The translations under genes were made by a program, and so were the position numbers. Source: VAZQ01 sp036557705 (GTDB lineage Bacteria > Pseudomonadota > Alphaproteobacteria > Rhizobiales > Xanthobacteraceae). Taken from it: a stretch of 64,000 nucleotides of DNA. The notes under the pieces were generated by a model that was given only the letters and a program-made list of their open reading frames with translations, searched no databases and was not told the DNA's origin. Location: contig DATBHB010000087.1 in the NCBI GenBank assembly GCA_036557705.1, positions 15,625-79,624 on the forward strand. The letters run 5' to 3'. Below, piece after piece: positions 17,393 to 29,635 of the stretch (position 1 is the stretch's first letter; each line of letters begins with the position of its first letter).

Positions 17393-17815
17393 CATCGTGT
17401 AGTGTGCACGTGGTTACGTCGAATTGCGCCCGGAGCCGTGTCTTGGCCGCCGTGCTCATTTTTCTCGAGGGAAACTGAGCCGAGCGGCGCGATCGGTCAC
17501 CGCGTGAAGCGCTGCCGCCCTCAATCAATAATCAGGAACACGATCAGGAACATTTGAAATAAATTTGTTCCTCGGGAACACTCTCGGGAACATTGAAAGA
17601 AAGATGTTCCTGAGCCGAACTAACCGTTGACGCGGCAGCCTGCATCATGTACGTTACATATGGTTATGTCGAATTGCGCCCGGAGCCAGCATTGGCCGCC
17701 GGGCGTTTTCGTTTTTACCGAGGAAAACGCGTAGCCCGATCACTCGTGGACGCCAATCCGGCCAAAAACTCAGGAACACTTTCGGGACCATTGTAAAAAA
17801 ACATGTTCCTGAGCG
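17393..17815. repeat. diverged tandem repeat with GGAACA inverted repeats
   Basis: Two diverged ~200-bp units, each starting GTCGAATTGCGCCCGGAGCC (17416 and 17668) and each ending in inverted repeats of TCAGGAACA / TGTTCCTGA. The second unit contains a CGCCCGG...CCGGGCG hairpin followed by TTTTCGTTTTT, and a third related hairpin precedes the HNH gene at 18487. No gene is visible between 17099 and 18536 (1.4 kb); the stretch holds this repeat, the palindrome at 17205 and the MITE-like copy at 17955. Confidence 0.7.
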
Positions 17816-17954
17816 TGGGGGTTCAAACCCGCCCCGCCGGCGGCCTGCTTCGGCCAAAGTGGAAGGCGCTTGTATCGCTGAAGGTGCCTATCTCCACCTC
17901 ATCCTGAGTTCCCCACCGGCTGGCGCCGACCCGCTGCGAATGAAACCAACTGTT

Positions 17955-18100
17955 GTCGTCCCGGCCAAGCGAGCCCGGATTCAATCCGGGCGAGCGCGAG
18001 CCGGGGCCCATCTATCCGCACGGGCTGTTGCCAGATGGGTCCCGGCTCTCGCGTCTACAGCGGCGCTAGCGCCGCTGTAGAGACGCTCGGCCGGGACGAC
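17955..18100. repeat. 146-bp MITE-like element, copy 2
   Basis: Bounded by GTCGTCCCGGCC and its exact complement GGCCGGGACGAC, with the same 28-bp perfect inner palindrome as the copy at 6829-6974. It has the same length and only a few substitutions. Confidence 0.88.
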
Positions 18101-18486
18101 AGCCAGTTTCGTATTAGGGCGTCGATCGTCGCCACTTGCCGGCATCGACGCGTCTCGAAGGACGAGGTGGCCTCGGGGCGGGCCGGCCCCATGGTTCGAG
18201 ACGTCGCCGCCATATAGCGGGCGCCTCCTCACCATGAGGGCGGATTAGACACCGAACCATTCAGTTAGAGCGAAGCGCCCGTACTAATAGAGCCCCACAC
18301 CGTCTCGCAGCACTCCGAATCGAAAATTCCTCAGAGACGCTGACCTGGGCTCGGTCAGAGAGTTCGAAATGCAACGTGCGGTATTACCTCCGTAATTTGC
18401 AAAACGAACTCGGTCGCCGCCCTGAGCGCGGTTAGCGCGGCGGAAGAGAGAGCAAAGCAGCCAATCAATCGTACGACGCCCAAATC

Positions 18487-18525
18487 GCGCCCGGAGCCTG
18501 ACGGCGGCCGGGCGCTTTTCTTTTT
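18487..18525 (+). terminator. rho-independent terminator just upstream of the HNH gene
   Basis: GCGCCCGG (18487-18494) pairs with CCGGGCGC (18508-18515), with a partly paired loop, followed by TTTTCTTTTT. It ends 11 bases before the ATG of the HNH-AP2 gene, overlapping the leader rather than a 3' end. Confidence 0.7.
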
Positions 18526-19154
18526 GGAGGCCCCCGATGCTTAGCGAACGAAAGCTCCGCCTGACGGCGGAGCAGGTCCGAAAGCTCCTTCACTACGCCC
18601 CGGAAACGGGGCTTTTTTATTGGCGCGTGTCCAGGGGAGGCGCGGCGGCGGGAACGCAAGCCGGCAGTCCTCACGCGCACGGATATGTCGTGATCAGACT
18701 TGACGGCGTTAATCATTACGCCCACCGGCTCGCGTGGCTGTACGTCCATGGCGAGCATCCGACCGAAGAAGTCGATCACCGCAACGGTAATCGCGCGGAC
18801 AATCGGATCGCGAATTTGCGCCAATCCTCGCGTGCACAGAATGCGCAAAATACCTGGCGGCGCTATCGCACGACCGGGTTCAAAGGAGTCGACTGGCATC
18901 GCCGCAAATGGAGGGCACGAATCGTCGTCAGTGGGACTCGCATACACATTGGGTACTATCCAACCGCAGAAAAAGCTGCCGCGGCCTATGACGAGGCCGC
19001 CCGCCTCCACTACGGAGAGTTTGCCAGAACGAACGAAATGGCCGGCCTGCTGCCGCCGCGCCGTTGTGAATCTGAATCGGTTACGCCCTGCGCTCCAGTG
19101 CGGACCGAGCCGCAGCGCCGCACGATCGGCACCGGGGTTCCGCCCGAAGCCGAC

Positions 19155-22100
<2,946 letters not shown>

Positions 22101-22344
22101 TCATGCAATATGGGCCGGCAACTGGGGCGGGAAAAGGCTCGCGCGATCCGAGGCTCGATGAGCTGCACGACCGGACGCCGAACGGCCACAAGATCACGAT
22201 CCCTGTTGGACCAATGACCAACTCGACGGCCGGGCACGCCAGGCTGCATTATGCTGCACGATACGTCGCCGTTCGCCGCGATCGATGCTGCGAGTAGAAG
22301 CCGAGAAGCGCGCAACATCATCGGCAAGGCGTAACTGCGGCGGG

Positions 22345-23175
22345 TCAGGCGGCGGCAGCGAGGGTTGCGACGGTAACTTCTCCATCGGTGACGTAGTGGT
22401 TGACACGTCCGATTTGCAGACGCTGGCGCGCGCTGACCAACCTGACCTCGTCGACGAGTTGAGCTTTGCTCAGCTCGCCGACGATATAGTCTCGCTCCGT
22501 ATTGGTATCCGAATCGGTGGCATGGGTAATCTGGAACGTGAGCCTGGTCAAAGACAGGCCGGTATCCCGGGTGCCAGCGCCTACCCAGAGCACGTGTTCC
22601 TTGTCCGGTGGCGCGTCGGTGTTGAGCCAAAAGCCGGCTGTTCCCAATGTGGCTTCCGCGCGCTTGAGGCTCAAAGCCCAAAATCGAATGTGGTGGCGCT
22701 TTCGCGGGCTGTTATCGATGGCCTTTTGAAAGCCGACGTCCTGCACGCGCCCAAAAAGATACAAACTGCTGAACGGCGCCGTTGGATAAGGAGAGTTGAA
22801 AACGAATGCCCGGACCATGCGCCATGAGCTCGCCAGGCTCAACCGATCTGCCGCTGACCAACCGGCGGTCCCAAAAGCGGCGTGAAGCTGCTGGCGCGTG
22901 CCGATAAGCACGAGGTTGACCGGGTCGCCGGGCATCCCATCGGCAGTGGTTGTGTAGCTCGGCACCCGTTTGCGCTTCAGAATCTTCAGGCTCATGCGAA
23001 CCGTGAACGGGAGAATGAGATAAGCCGCGACTCCGTAGGTAAACGCCAAAGCCAAAATCCACGGCAGCCTGCGGTCGGCAGTTTCGAATACTACGAATAC
23101 AATCAGCCAGATGCTGAAAATACCCAATCCGAGTACGAGCAAGCGCTGCAGAATGCGTTTCAACAGTCGCGGCAT
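22345..23175 (-). CDS. LssY C-terminal domain membrane protein
   Basis: A 276-aa protein with two N-terminal membrane helices (~12-32, LVLGLGIFSIWLIVFVVF, and ~38-58, WILALAFTYGVAAYLILPF) followed by an LssY-C domain starting at PVNLVLIGTRQQLHAAF, with RFWALSLK and DYIVGEL further on. The domain is named from the Legionella Lss secretion locus, and its biochemical role is unknown to me. It lies 90 bp downstream of mltA in the same direction, so it may share its transcript. In many relatives the gene after mltA is an Smr-domain gene, which is not seen here. Confidence 0.8.
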   Translation of the reverse strand: MPRLLKRILQRLLVLGLGIFSIWLIVFVVFETADRRLPWILALAFTYGVAAYLILPFTVRMSLKILKRKRVPSYTTTADGMPGDPVNLVLIGTRQQLHAAFGTAGWSAADRLSLASSWRMVRAFVFNSPYPTAPFSSLYLFGRVQDVGFQKAIDNSPRKRHHIRFWALSLKRAEATLGTAGFWLNTDAPPDKEHVLWVGAGTRDTGLSLTRLTFQITHATDSDTNTERDYIVGELSKAQLVDEVRLVSARQRLQIGRVNHYVTDGEVTVATLAAAA

Positions 23176-23265
23176 CTACCCCACCGCTATTTGTTCGCGG
23201 CTCGCATCAGCGCGTCTTTGACGCGCTATGTGCGCTTTGTCCAGCCTGCGCACTGAGCAGAGCTT

Positions 23266-24654
23266 TCAACGCGTTCCTCGTATCGGCAAAGACGCCGCCG
23301 GCGCAGCCGCACCGGGACGGGCCGGTGCTCGAACCGGCCGCTCGGCTGGATTGTTTGCAGGCCCGGCGTTTCGAGATTGCCCCTGGTCGCCGTCTCGCTC
23401 CTTGGCGGCGGCCGGCTGAGGAATCGCCGGTTTGGGCTGCGGCAGCGGCATCGCCTTTCCGGCCTCGATCATGTCGAGCTCGCGCGGAAGCAACATCACG
23501 AATTGCGCCTGCTGGCGAATGCGCCCTGCGACGCGGCCCGGGAGGTCGCCGGCGCCCCAATAAATATCGGCACGGGCCGGACCAACGATGGCTGACCCGG
23601 TGTCCTGGGCAATCATCAGGCGGCGGAATTTGATGGCGGGACCGCCGGTCGGGAGCGGGAGATCCGCCTCGATGAAGAAAGGCGTACCGAATACATGGAC
23701 CGCATCGACCGCGATCGAGCGCCCAGGAACGAGCCGCGAGCCTTGCGCGCCGGTCGGCTGATCTTGGTTGTCGAGCCCGGTTATCCGGAAAAACACGTAG
23801 GAGCGGTTGACGGCGCGCACTTCCCTGGCCTCCTCGGGGTGGGCCGCCATCCACTGCCTGATCCGCTGCTTCGACATTTCTTCGGGACGAATGAGACTGC
23901 GCTCGACGAGCAACCCGCCAACGCCTTTGCGCGCGAACCCATTGTGGGCATCATAGTTGAGGCGAAGCAGCGTGCCGTCCTCGAGCCGCACCCGGACCGA
24001 GCCCTCGATCTCGACCGCCATCGCCTCGAACGGATCGCGGAGCCAGCAGATTTCGAGGTGTTGTCCGTCAAGCGCCCCGTTCTCGATCGCTCGGCGGTCG
24101 TAGTAGGGCTCGACTTGATTCTTGGCGTTGAGCCGCCCCACGGCCGCGCGGTTCGGAACGCCGGCGGCCGGAGGCTTTTTGCCGTTGACCAGGAGATCGC
24201 GCGGGCGGCGGTAAAGCGGCCAGTGAAATTCGGGATTGGGAAAGCGCGAGCCTTCGATGATCGGTTCATAGTAACCGGTGAGCAGGCCGGTTGATTCTCC
24301 CAGCTTGGCAATCCGTACCGGCCGGAAATTGTCTTCGAAGAATTTGCGCGCTCCGTCATCGTCGGACGGAGCTGTGGCAGCATCGCGGCATGCGCGCCAG
24401 AGCCCGGCATAAAGCGGCCTGGGATCGGAGGGCCGCGCCACAGCGAGAAACGGCTTGCAGCTGGCCAGAAAAGCCGCCAAGGCCGCGGTGTGATCGTCGA
24501 CGCCCCAGCGGTCGAGATCGGCCCACTCGACCGGCTCAAGCTGAGCATCGGGGATATTCAGCGGATCGACGCCATCCGCGTGCGCCGCCGAAGCAGCGCT
24601 CGCAATCAGAGCCGCGGCGGCGCTAATGCGTACAAGCGACAGCAACTGACGCAC
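23266..24654 (-). CDS. mltA: membrane-bound lytic murein transglycosylase A
   Basis: Cleaves peptidoglycan to 1,6-anhydromuropeptides in the periplasm. GTG at 24654 is chosen because GGAAGG lies upstream and a signal peptide (LLSLVRISAAAALIASAASA) follows directly; longer in-frame starts lack both. The MltA domain includes LLTGYYEPIIEGSR and the 3D domain with catalytic Asp in DTGSAIVGPARADIYWG. The tail after ~400 is Pro/Ala-rich. There is no lipobox cysteine, so it is probably soluble or otherwise anchored. Length 462 aa. Confidence 0.93.
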   Translation of the reverse strand: MRQLLSLVRISAAAALIASAASAAHADGVDPLNIPDAQLEPVEWADLDRWGVDDHTAALAAFLASCKPFLAVARPSDPRPLYAGLWRACRDAATAPSDDDGARKFFEDNFRPVRIAKLGESTGLLTGYYEPIIEGSRFPNPEFHWPLYRRPRDLLVNGKKPPAAGVPNRAAVGRLNAKNQVEPYYDRRAIENGALDGQHLEICWLRDPFEAMAVEIEGSVRVRLEDGTLLRLNYDAHNGFARKGVGGLLVERSLIRPEEMSKQRIRQWMAAHPEEAREVRAVNRSYVFFRITGLDNQDQPTGAQGSRLVPGRSIAVDAVHVFGTPFFIEADLPLPTGGPAIKFRRLMIAQDTGSAIVGPARADIYWGAGDLPGRVAGRIRQQAQFVMLLPRELDMIEAGKAMPLPQPKPAIPQPAAAKERDGDQGQSRNAGPANNPAERPVRAPARPGAAAPAASLPIRGTR

Positions 24655-24812
24655 CGGTTCGCCTTCCGCTCCGATTGTTGCTCGGGTTTCGCCCCCAGCT
24701 TCCAATGGAATTGCGCAAGTAGACGTCGCGCGCACCCGACACATCGGTCGCCTTGGTGACTTTTTCAGGGCCGGAAAAATCATCAACGGCGAGGACTTGT
24801 CGTTACCTCATG

Positions 24813-24836
24813 AAAAAGGCCGCTCTCGGAGCGGCC
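24813..24836 (-). terminator. rho-independent terminator after the Gly-rich protein gene
   Basis: GGCCGCTC-3 nt-GAGCGGCC stem; on the minus strand it is followed by TTTTT (complement of 24813-24817). It lies 25 bp past the stop of the gene at 24862-25245. Confidence 0.75.
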
Positions 24837-24861
24837 CTTTCGCTCGCGAGGGCTTCGTCGC

Positions 24862-25245
24862 CTACCAACCGTAATAAGGATATGGGGCGTAACAGACATT
24901 CACCCAGGCCCAGCCGTTCCAGGCCCAGCACGAGGAGCCGTAACCCCAACCCGCGGCGGCAACGCCGACGGCAATTCCTGCCGCGACGGGCCAGCCCCAG
25001 CCTCGACGCCAGCCCCAGCCTCCCCAACCGGCACGCCAACCCAGTCCCGGGCGGACAACACCAATGCCGATTCCGCGACGGACAAACCCGGCACCGCGAA
25101 ACCCGCCAATGCCGACGCCACGGAATCCGCCAATGCCGCCCACGCGGACGCCGCCGAACCCACCCACGCGGGCGGAGGCTGCATCCGAAAGACCGGATGT
25201 CAAGATAAGCGCTGCGACACCAACACCCAACCACAACCGTTTCAT
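24862..25245 (-). CDS. small exported Gly/Trp-rich protein
   Basis: Uncharacterised, 127 aa. Signal peptide residues 1-25 (LGVGVAALILTSGLSDAASA), then repeated GGFGGVRVGGIGGFRGVG-type units, then a Trp/Gly-rich segment and a hydrophobic stretch PVAAGIAVGVAAAGW before a Cys/Tyr-rich end. AAGGAGG precedes the ATG. Proteins of this pattern are frequent in Bradyrhizobiaceae and are presumed to be cell-envelope components; no function is known. A terminator follows at 24813. Confidence 0.78.
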   Translation of the reverse strand: MKRLWLGVGVAALILTSGLSDAASARVGGFGGVRVGGIGGFRGVGIGGFRGAGFVRRGIGIGVVRPGLGWRAGWGGWGWRRGWGWPVAAGIAVGVAAAGWGYGSSCWAWNGWAWVNVCYAPYPYYGW

Positions 25246-25490
25246 GCATTCCTCCTTGACGGATCGTTGATTTCGTTTTGTCCGACCCGTGATAGTGAGC
25301 GCAGCTCCTAATAGAGCGCTTTCTCATAGTCTGGAGGGCCGGACGTCCATGATGCTGCCGGTTGGTCGCGACCGCTATTGTACTTAAGGACAAGTGAGGA
25401 TCTGCCGCCTTCCCGCGGCAGCACCCGCCAACCTTCGAGGCCCCCGCGCGCGAAGAACGCACACTCGTGCGGCGCATAGTAGCAAACAAA

Positions 25491-25568
25491 CTAGTGTGGC
25501 GGTTCAGAAGTCCGCATCATTCTTGCGGCGAGTCCAACATGCGGACTTCTGAACCAAAGCCACACTAG
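25491..25568. repeat. 78-bp CTAGTGTGGC inverted-repeat element
   Basis: Arms CTAGTGTGGCGGTTCAGAAG and their complement ending GCCACACTAG, about 26 bp each with a short spacer. It sits 12 bp from a second element with the same CTAGTGT ends. The gap 25246-25871 holds only these two elements and no supportable gene. Confidence 0.85.
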
Positions 25569-25580
25569 ATCAATAACTTG

Positions 25581-25656
25581 CTAGTGTCCTTCGATTCCGA
25601 AGTTCGCAAACCCAGGGTGCCGCACAATAAAGCGAACTTCGGAATCGGGACACTAG
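25581..25656. repeat. 76-bp CTAGTGTCC inverted-repeat element
   Basis: Arms CTAGTGTCCTTCGATTCCGA and complement ending TCGGGACACTAG. It shares terminal CTAGTGT/ACACTAG with the element at 25491-25568, but the inner arms are different. Confidence 0.85.
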
Positions 25657-25871
25657 AGAGTAAATTCATCGCCGCGGCCGCACGCTCCTCACTGCGTGCG
25701 CCTCTCGACAGCAAATTTTTTACACTCGCGATGCCAGCGGTATTGCAGGACCTCTGACTGGAGTTCAGGTGTATCAAATCGGTACAATACGCGCGGCGCC
25801 ATATTTGCACGCGCGGCAGCGATGGGTAATAGTTAGATTTGGGATCGGGGGCTCGCAAACGGGAGAGTCAA

Positions 25872-26357
25872 ATGAGCTACCGGTCACTTGCACTCGCCGT
25901 CGCAGCATTCTCATTGTTGCACGGTGCAAATGCCGATGCGCAGCCTGTCTACGTGGCGCCTGGCGGCGTGTATATTGGAGGCGGCCCGGTCTACGTGATT
26001 CCGGCGCCAAATAATGCACTGCCTTACGCCACGCCCAGCTTCGGATTTCCATACGGACCGCCGGCTGTGCTGCCAGCGCCGCCCCTCGTGGGTCCGCCGG
26101 CAGTGGTCGCTCCGCCACCCGCGATCGTGGCTCCAACCGCGGTCTACGGACCTGGCGCAGGCTACTACGGTCCGGACGCAGGCTACTACGGTCCGGGCGC
26201 TGGTTACTACGGTCCGGGCGGAGGTTACTACGACCCGCCGCTCTCAGCCTATGACGCAGCGTCTCGGCTGCGCCCCCCGGCCCCTATTCCCAATCGTGTG
26301 AACGGACGTTGCGTTGCCCGCCATGGTTACGACCAGCATCGGCCAGTCTGCTATTGA
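25872..26357 (+). CDS. exported Pro/Tyr/Gly-rich repeat protein
   Basis: Uncharacterised, 161 aa. The ATG at 25872 follows GGGAGAG. Signal peptide ~1-23 (LALAVAAFSLLHGANADA). The middle is Pro/Val-rich (PPAVLPAPPLVGPPAV), followed by about four tandem GAGYYGPG units (DNA 26153-26232) and a short conserved-looking end with two Cys (RCVARHGYDQHRPVCY). It is probably envelope or surface located. The repeat number may vary between strains. Confidence 0.75.
   Translation: MSYRSLALAVAAFSLLHGANADAQPVYVAPGGVYIGGGPVYVIPAPNNALPYATPSFGFPYGPPAVLPAPPLVGPPAVVAPPPAIVAPTAVYGPGAGYYGPDAGYYGPGAGYYGPGGGYYDPPLSAYDAASRLRPPAPIPNRVNGRCVARHGYDQHRPVCY
26153..26232 (+). repeat. coding tandem repeat (~21-bp unit, about four copies)
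   Basis: Units of GCAGGCTACTACGGTCCGG with slight variation encode (A/G)GYYGP(G/D) inside the Pro/Tyr-rich protein. Confidence 0.75.
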
Positions 26358-26372
26358 CAATAATTCAGCGAA

Positions 26373-26406
26373 GTAGGGTGGGCAAAGGCGCATGGCCCAC
26401 CCTGCG
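26373..26406. repeat. short GTAGGGTGGGC element
   Basis: GTAGGGTGGGCAAAGG followed after a few bases by GGCCCACCCTGCG: a minimal copy of the family at 8378, 37587 and 50043. Confidence 0.75.
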
Positions 26407-26451
26407 CAATTGCTTCTGATCGACTAAACGGGCTATGCCGCAGCTTAGCCC

Positions 26452-26814
26452 CTATTTGACATATCGATGGGGCGGCGGAGCAAGCAGAACCTGGGGGGCT
26501 CGCACCCACAGCGTGCCGCCGTCGAATTGGATGGTCGATCCGTCCGGCGAATAGATCGCGCCTTGCTGTACCGCCTCGAACCAAACACGTCCGCGGTAAT
26601 TAATCCAAGCCCGACTCGGCTGCCCCGCTTCATTAAGCACGTTGGCCTCCCACCCGTTCTGGGTGATGAACACGAAGCCGCCGGGCGGGGCGAAGCAATG
26701 CGCCACGCATTGGTAGCGGCCGTTGAGAACGCCGGGGACCTGGGCCGATGCGCTGGTCGCCAACAAGGCTGCCGACGCGAGAGCAAAGGCAAGGCCGTAA
26801 AGCGTGGTTCTCAT
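26452..26814 (-). CDS. small exported protein (120 aa)
   Basis: Uncharacterised. AAGGAGG precedes the ATG at 26814. Signal peptide 1-24 (GLAFALASAALLATSASA), then a compact domain with two Cys (GRYQCVAHCFAPPGG), TQNGWEANVLNEAG, WINYRGRVWFE and IYSPDGSTIQFDGG. The regular beta-like pattern suggests a small periplasmic beta domain. An in-frame start 11 codons upstream is less likely. No function can be assigned. Confidence 0.75.
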   Translation of the reverse strand: MRTTLYGLAFALASAALLATSASAQVPGVLNGRYQCVAHCFAPPGGFVFITQNGWEANVLNEAGQPSRAWINYRGRVWFEAVQQGAIYSPDGSTIQFDGGTLWVRAPQVLLAPPPHRYVK

Positions 26815-27108
26815 TTGAGGTCCTCCTTCGCGATGGACTGGCTGCATCCAGCTTCACCGCTGGTTGTACACCCGCTCCGCACCGCCATTTAGTAGAAATG
26901 TCTGGTATATGGCCATCCGCAACCAGGCGGTCTTCGGAGATTGAAACTTCGGCATCGTGACACCGGCTGACACAAAGCCGATATTGCGCTCAGATACCTG
27001 AAAGGAACTATTACTCTGTGGCACTGTTGTGTCATCCATGCTCGAACGAAGGGACTCGATAAAGACCCACACCTGCTGCAAATCGAGGGAATGGGTGGCG
27101 AGGAGTTG

Positions 27109-29319
27109 ATGACGTCCGCGAGCAAACTTGATCGTCGGGCATTTCTAGTCCGGGCAAGCCTGGCGGCGGGCGGTTTGGCCATCCAGTATTCAGCGCCGGC
27201 TAATTCGAGCCTGCGGCATGGTTCTCAAGCGCAACCCGAACTCACCTGCTGGATGGTTATTGCAACCGACGATGCCGTGACCATTCGCGTTGCCCACGCC
27301 GAAATGGGTCAAGGCTCCTCCACCGGGCTTGCCATGCTGGTCGCCGAGGAACTGGACTGCGATTGGACAAAGGTCCGCATCGAGTTCGTATCGCCACAGG
27401 AAAACCTGCGCCGCGGCCGCGTCTGGGGAAGAATGACGACCGGCGCCAGCCGATCAATCCCCAGCTCACAGGATCACCTGCGCCGCGCCGGCGCGATTGC
27501 GCGCACCATGCTCGTTTCGGCTGCGGCTGCGCGCTGGAATGTGCCGGCAAGCCAATGCACTGCACACAACAGCATCATCAGGCACGCTCGTACAGGGCAG
27601 ACTGTGAGCTACGGAGCGGTGGCCGAAGCGGCCGCTAAAGCTGCGCCGCCTGGCGAAGTGAGTCTCAAGGACCCGCGCGATTGGGCGCTCCTCGGCACAC
27701 CGCAGCGTCGTCGCGACGTTTATCAGAAGATCACCGGCCAGCCTGTCTATGCGATAGACGTGCAGGTCCCCAACATGCTTCATGCGGGAATCGTGCACTG
27801 CCCGGTTTTCGGCGGATCGCTGAGGACCCTCGACACGACGTCAGCAGCCGCGATGCCGGGCGTGCGCCAAATCGTGCGCTTGCCCGCTGCGGTGGCCGTA
27901 ATCGCCGATACGTGGTGGCGCGCCAAGCGTGCTGTCGAGGCACTGCGGATCGAGTGGGACGACCGCGGCAATGGCTGTCTTTCCACCGAGAAGATCTGCG
28001 CACACATACGTTCCGGGCTCGACGCGCCCGCAGCAACTCTTGGACGCTCCAACGGCGACGTGGCTCGTGGCCTCGCAAGCGCGGCGCAGCGTATCGTGGC
28101 CGAATACGCTGTGCCATTCCTTGCTCACGCGACCATGGAACCGCAGACGTGCACGGCACATGTGCGGTCCGATGGCGTCGAAATCTGGGTCCCGACCCAG
28201 GATGCCATGACGGCGCTGGTGACAGCGGCTGACGCTGCGGGTGTTGCGAACGATCGCGTCACGGTGCACACGACACTTCTCGGCGGCGGCTTCGGCCGGC
28301 GCGGCGCGATCCAGGATTATGTCCGAGAGGCCGTGCTCATCGCCAAGGAAGTCGATCAGCCGGTCAAACTGCTCTGGACTCGAGAAGAGGATATTGGCCA
28401 CGATTTCTATCGGCCGATCGGGATGGCGCGTCTCGAAGCCGGCCTGGATGTGCGGGGCATGCCGCTCGCCTGGCATATCCGGCTCGCGGGTCCATCATTC
28501 GTGGCCTCACTCGGACCGATCCACCTGGTTGACCGCACTTTCGTCAGCGGCCTCGCCGAAGAAATGCCGTACGATGTACCAAATTACCTCGTCGATTTCG
28601 TCGTCCGGCAGAGCGCGGTACCGCCCGGACTGTGGCGCGGCATCAACTATGTTCAGAATGCCTATTACCGAGAATGTTTTATCGACGAGATGGCGCACGC
28701 GGCGGGACTCGACCCGGTCTTCTACCGGCGGAGTTTGTTGCGTAACAGCCCGCGAAATCTAGCCGTCCTCGACGCAGCAGCGAAACGGGCGAACTGGAGT
28801 TTGCCTCCGCGTCGCGGCGTATTTCGGGGCGTGGCGCTCAATGCGGCCGGCGGCAGCTATTGTGCGCAGGTCGTCGAGCTATCCGTCGTGGATGGCGACC
28901 TGCGCGTGCATCGCGTGATCTCGGCAATCGACTGCGGTCATGCAGTCAATCCGCTTTCGATCAAGATGCAGACCGAAGGCGCAGTTGCGTATGCTTTGAC
29001 GGCTGCGCTCTACGGCGAGATCACGATCGAGAATGGCAGAGTGGAGCAATCCAATTTCCACGATTACAGAATACTGCGGATGAACGAAATGCCGGAGGTG
29101 GAGACGGTGCTGGTACCGAGCGGCGGCTTTTGGGGCGGCGTAGGCGAAATGCCAGTGCCGCCGCTGGCGCCGGCGCTCTGCAATGCGATCTTTGCGGCTA
29201 CCGGACAGCGCATCCGTTCATTGCCGGTCCAGAACCACCAGCTACGAAATCACGGCAGGCCGCGATCGGTGCCCCCGGCGAATGCCGCTATGGCGTCCAG
29301 CACCAATGCCAACCGCTAG
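27109..29319 (+). CDS. xanthine dehydrogenase family molybdopterin-binding subunit (isoquinoline 1-oxidoreductase beta-like)
   Basis: Large molybdenum-binding subunit of a periplasmic hydroxylase/aldehyde oxidoreductase. GAGGAG precedes the ATG at 27109. A Tat signal is present (RRAFLVRASLAAGG). Family motifs are AHAEMGQGSSTGLAML, LLGGGFGRRG, APA-type ends and the catalytic Glu in GGVGEMPVPPLAPAL. These proteins normally act with a small [2Fe-2S] subunit and often a c-type cytochrome; neither is encoded next to it, so the partner must lie elsewhere or be lost. 736 aa, full length. Its 3' end overlaps the convergent small secreted-protein gene by 32 bp. Substrate unknown. Confidence 0.88.
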   Translation: MTSASKLDRRAFLVRASLAAGGLAIQYSAPANSSLRHGSQAQPELTCWMVIATDDAVTIRVAHAEMGQGSSTGLAMLVAEELDCDWTKVRIEFVSPQENLRRGRVWGRMTTGASRSIPSSQDHLRRAGAIARTMLVSAAAARWNVPASQCTAHNSIIRHARTGQTVSYGAVAEAAAKAAPPGEVSLKDPRDWALLGTPQRRRDVYQKITGQPVYAIDVQVPNMLHAGIVHCPVFGGSLRTLDTTSAAAMPGVRQIVRLPAAVAVIADTWWRAKRAVEALRIEWDDRGNGCLSTEKICAHIRSGLDAPAATLGRSNGDVARGLASAAQRIVAEYAVPFLAHATMEPQTCTAHVRSDGVEIWVPTQDAMTALVTAADAAGVANDRVTVHTTLLGGGFGRRGAIQDYVREAVLIAKEVDQPVKLLWTREEDIGHDFYRPIGMARLEAGLDVRGMPLAWHIRLAGPSFVASLGPIHLVDRTFVSGLAEEMPYDVPNYLVDFVVRQSAVPPGLWRGINYVQNAYYRECFIDEMAHAAGLDPVFYRRSLLRNSPRNLAVLDAAAKRANWSLPPRRGVFRGVALNAAGGSYCAQVVELSVVDGDLRVHRVISAIDCGHAVNPLSIKMQTEGAVAYALTAALYGEITIENGRVEQSNFHDYRILRMNEMPEVETVLVPSGGFWGGVGEMPVPPLAPALCNAIFAATGQRIRSLPVQNHQLRNHGRPRSVPPANAAMASSTNANR

Positions 29320-29635
29320 GTTCGTATGTGCATCGTCTCCCGGTGAGAGGGTTCACATAGACGGGGTTCACAATTACTGGGGCTGCATAAGGCGTTGGTA
29401 CCGGGGCTGCATAGGGTCCTGGCCCGTAGGCGTAGCCCGGCGCGACATACGGAGCCGGCGCGACGACGGTACCACGGTAGGCGGCAGGTGGAGGAGCATA
29501 GTAAGGACCGGGCGCATACTGGGCCCCCGGCGGAACGAAATCAGCAGCAAATGACGCTCCGGCGGTGATCAAGACTGACATGCCGGCGACTGCCGAAAGC
29601 GCCAATCGCGAAAGCTGGACTGTTCGATTCGTCAT
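29288..29635 (-). CDS. exported Pro/Tyr-rich protein (115 aa)
   Basis: Uncharacterised. GGGAG sits 6 bases before the ATG at 29635. Signal peptide ~1-31 (LSAVAGMSVLITAGASFAA), then Ala/Pro/Tyr-rich sequence (YAPGPYYAPPPAAYRG, PYVAPGYAYGPGPYAAP) and the conserved-looking end NPLTGRRCTYEPSGWHWCW with two Cys. The C-terminus overlaps the end of the molybdopterin oxidoreductase gene on the other strand. Confidence 0.72.
   Translation of the reverse strand: MTNRTVQLSRLALSAVAGMSVLITAGASFAADFVPPGAQYAPGPYYAPPPAAYRGTVVAPAPYVAPGYAYGPGPYAAPVPTPYAAPVIVNPVYVNPLTGRRCTYEPSGWHWCWTP

Noticed and set aside
17815..17870. tRNA-like T-loop (GGTTCAAACCC) at 17820
   Set aside because: No matching acceptor, D or anticodon stems; the surrounding DNA is repeat sequence.
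26153..26232. Possible CRISPR-like array
   Set aside because: Short contiguous in-frame repeats without spacers, coding for GYYGP units.
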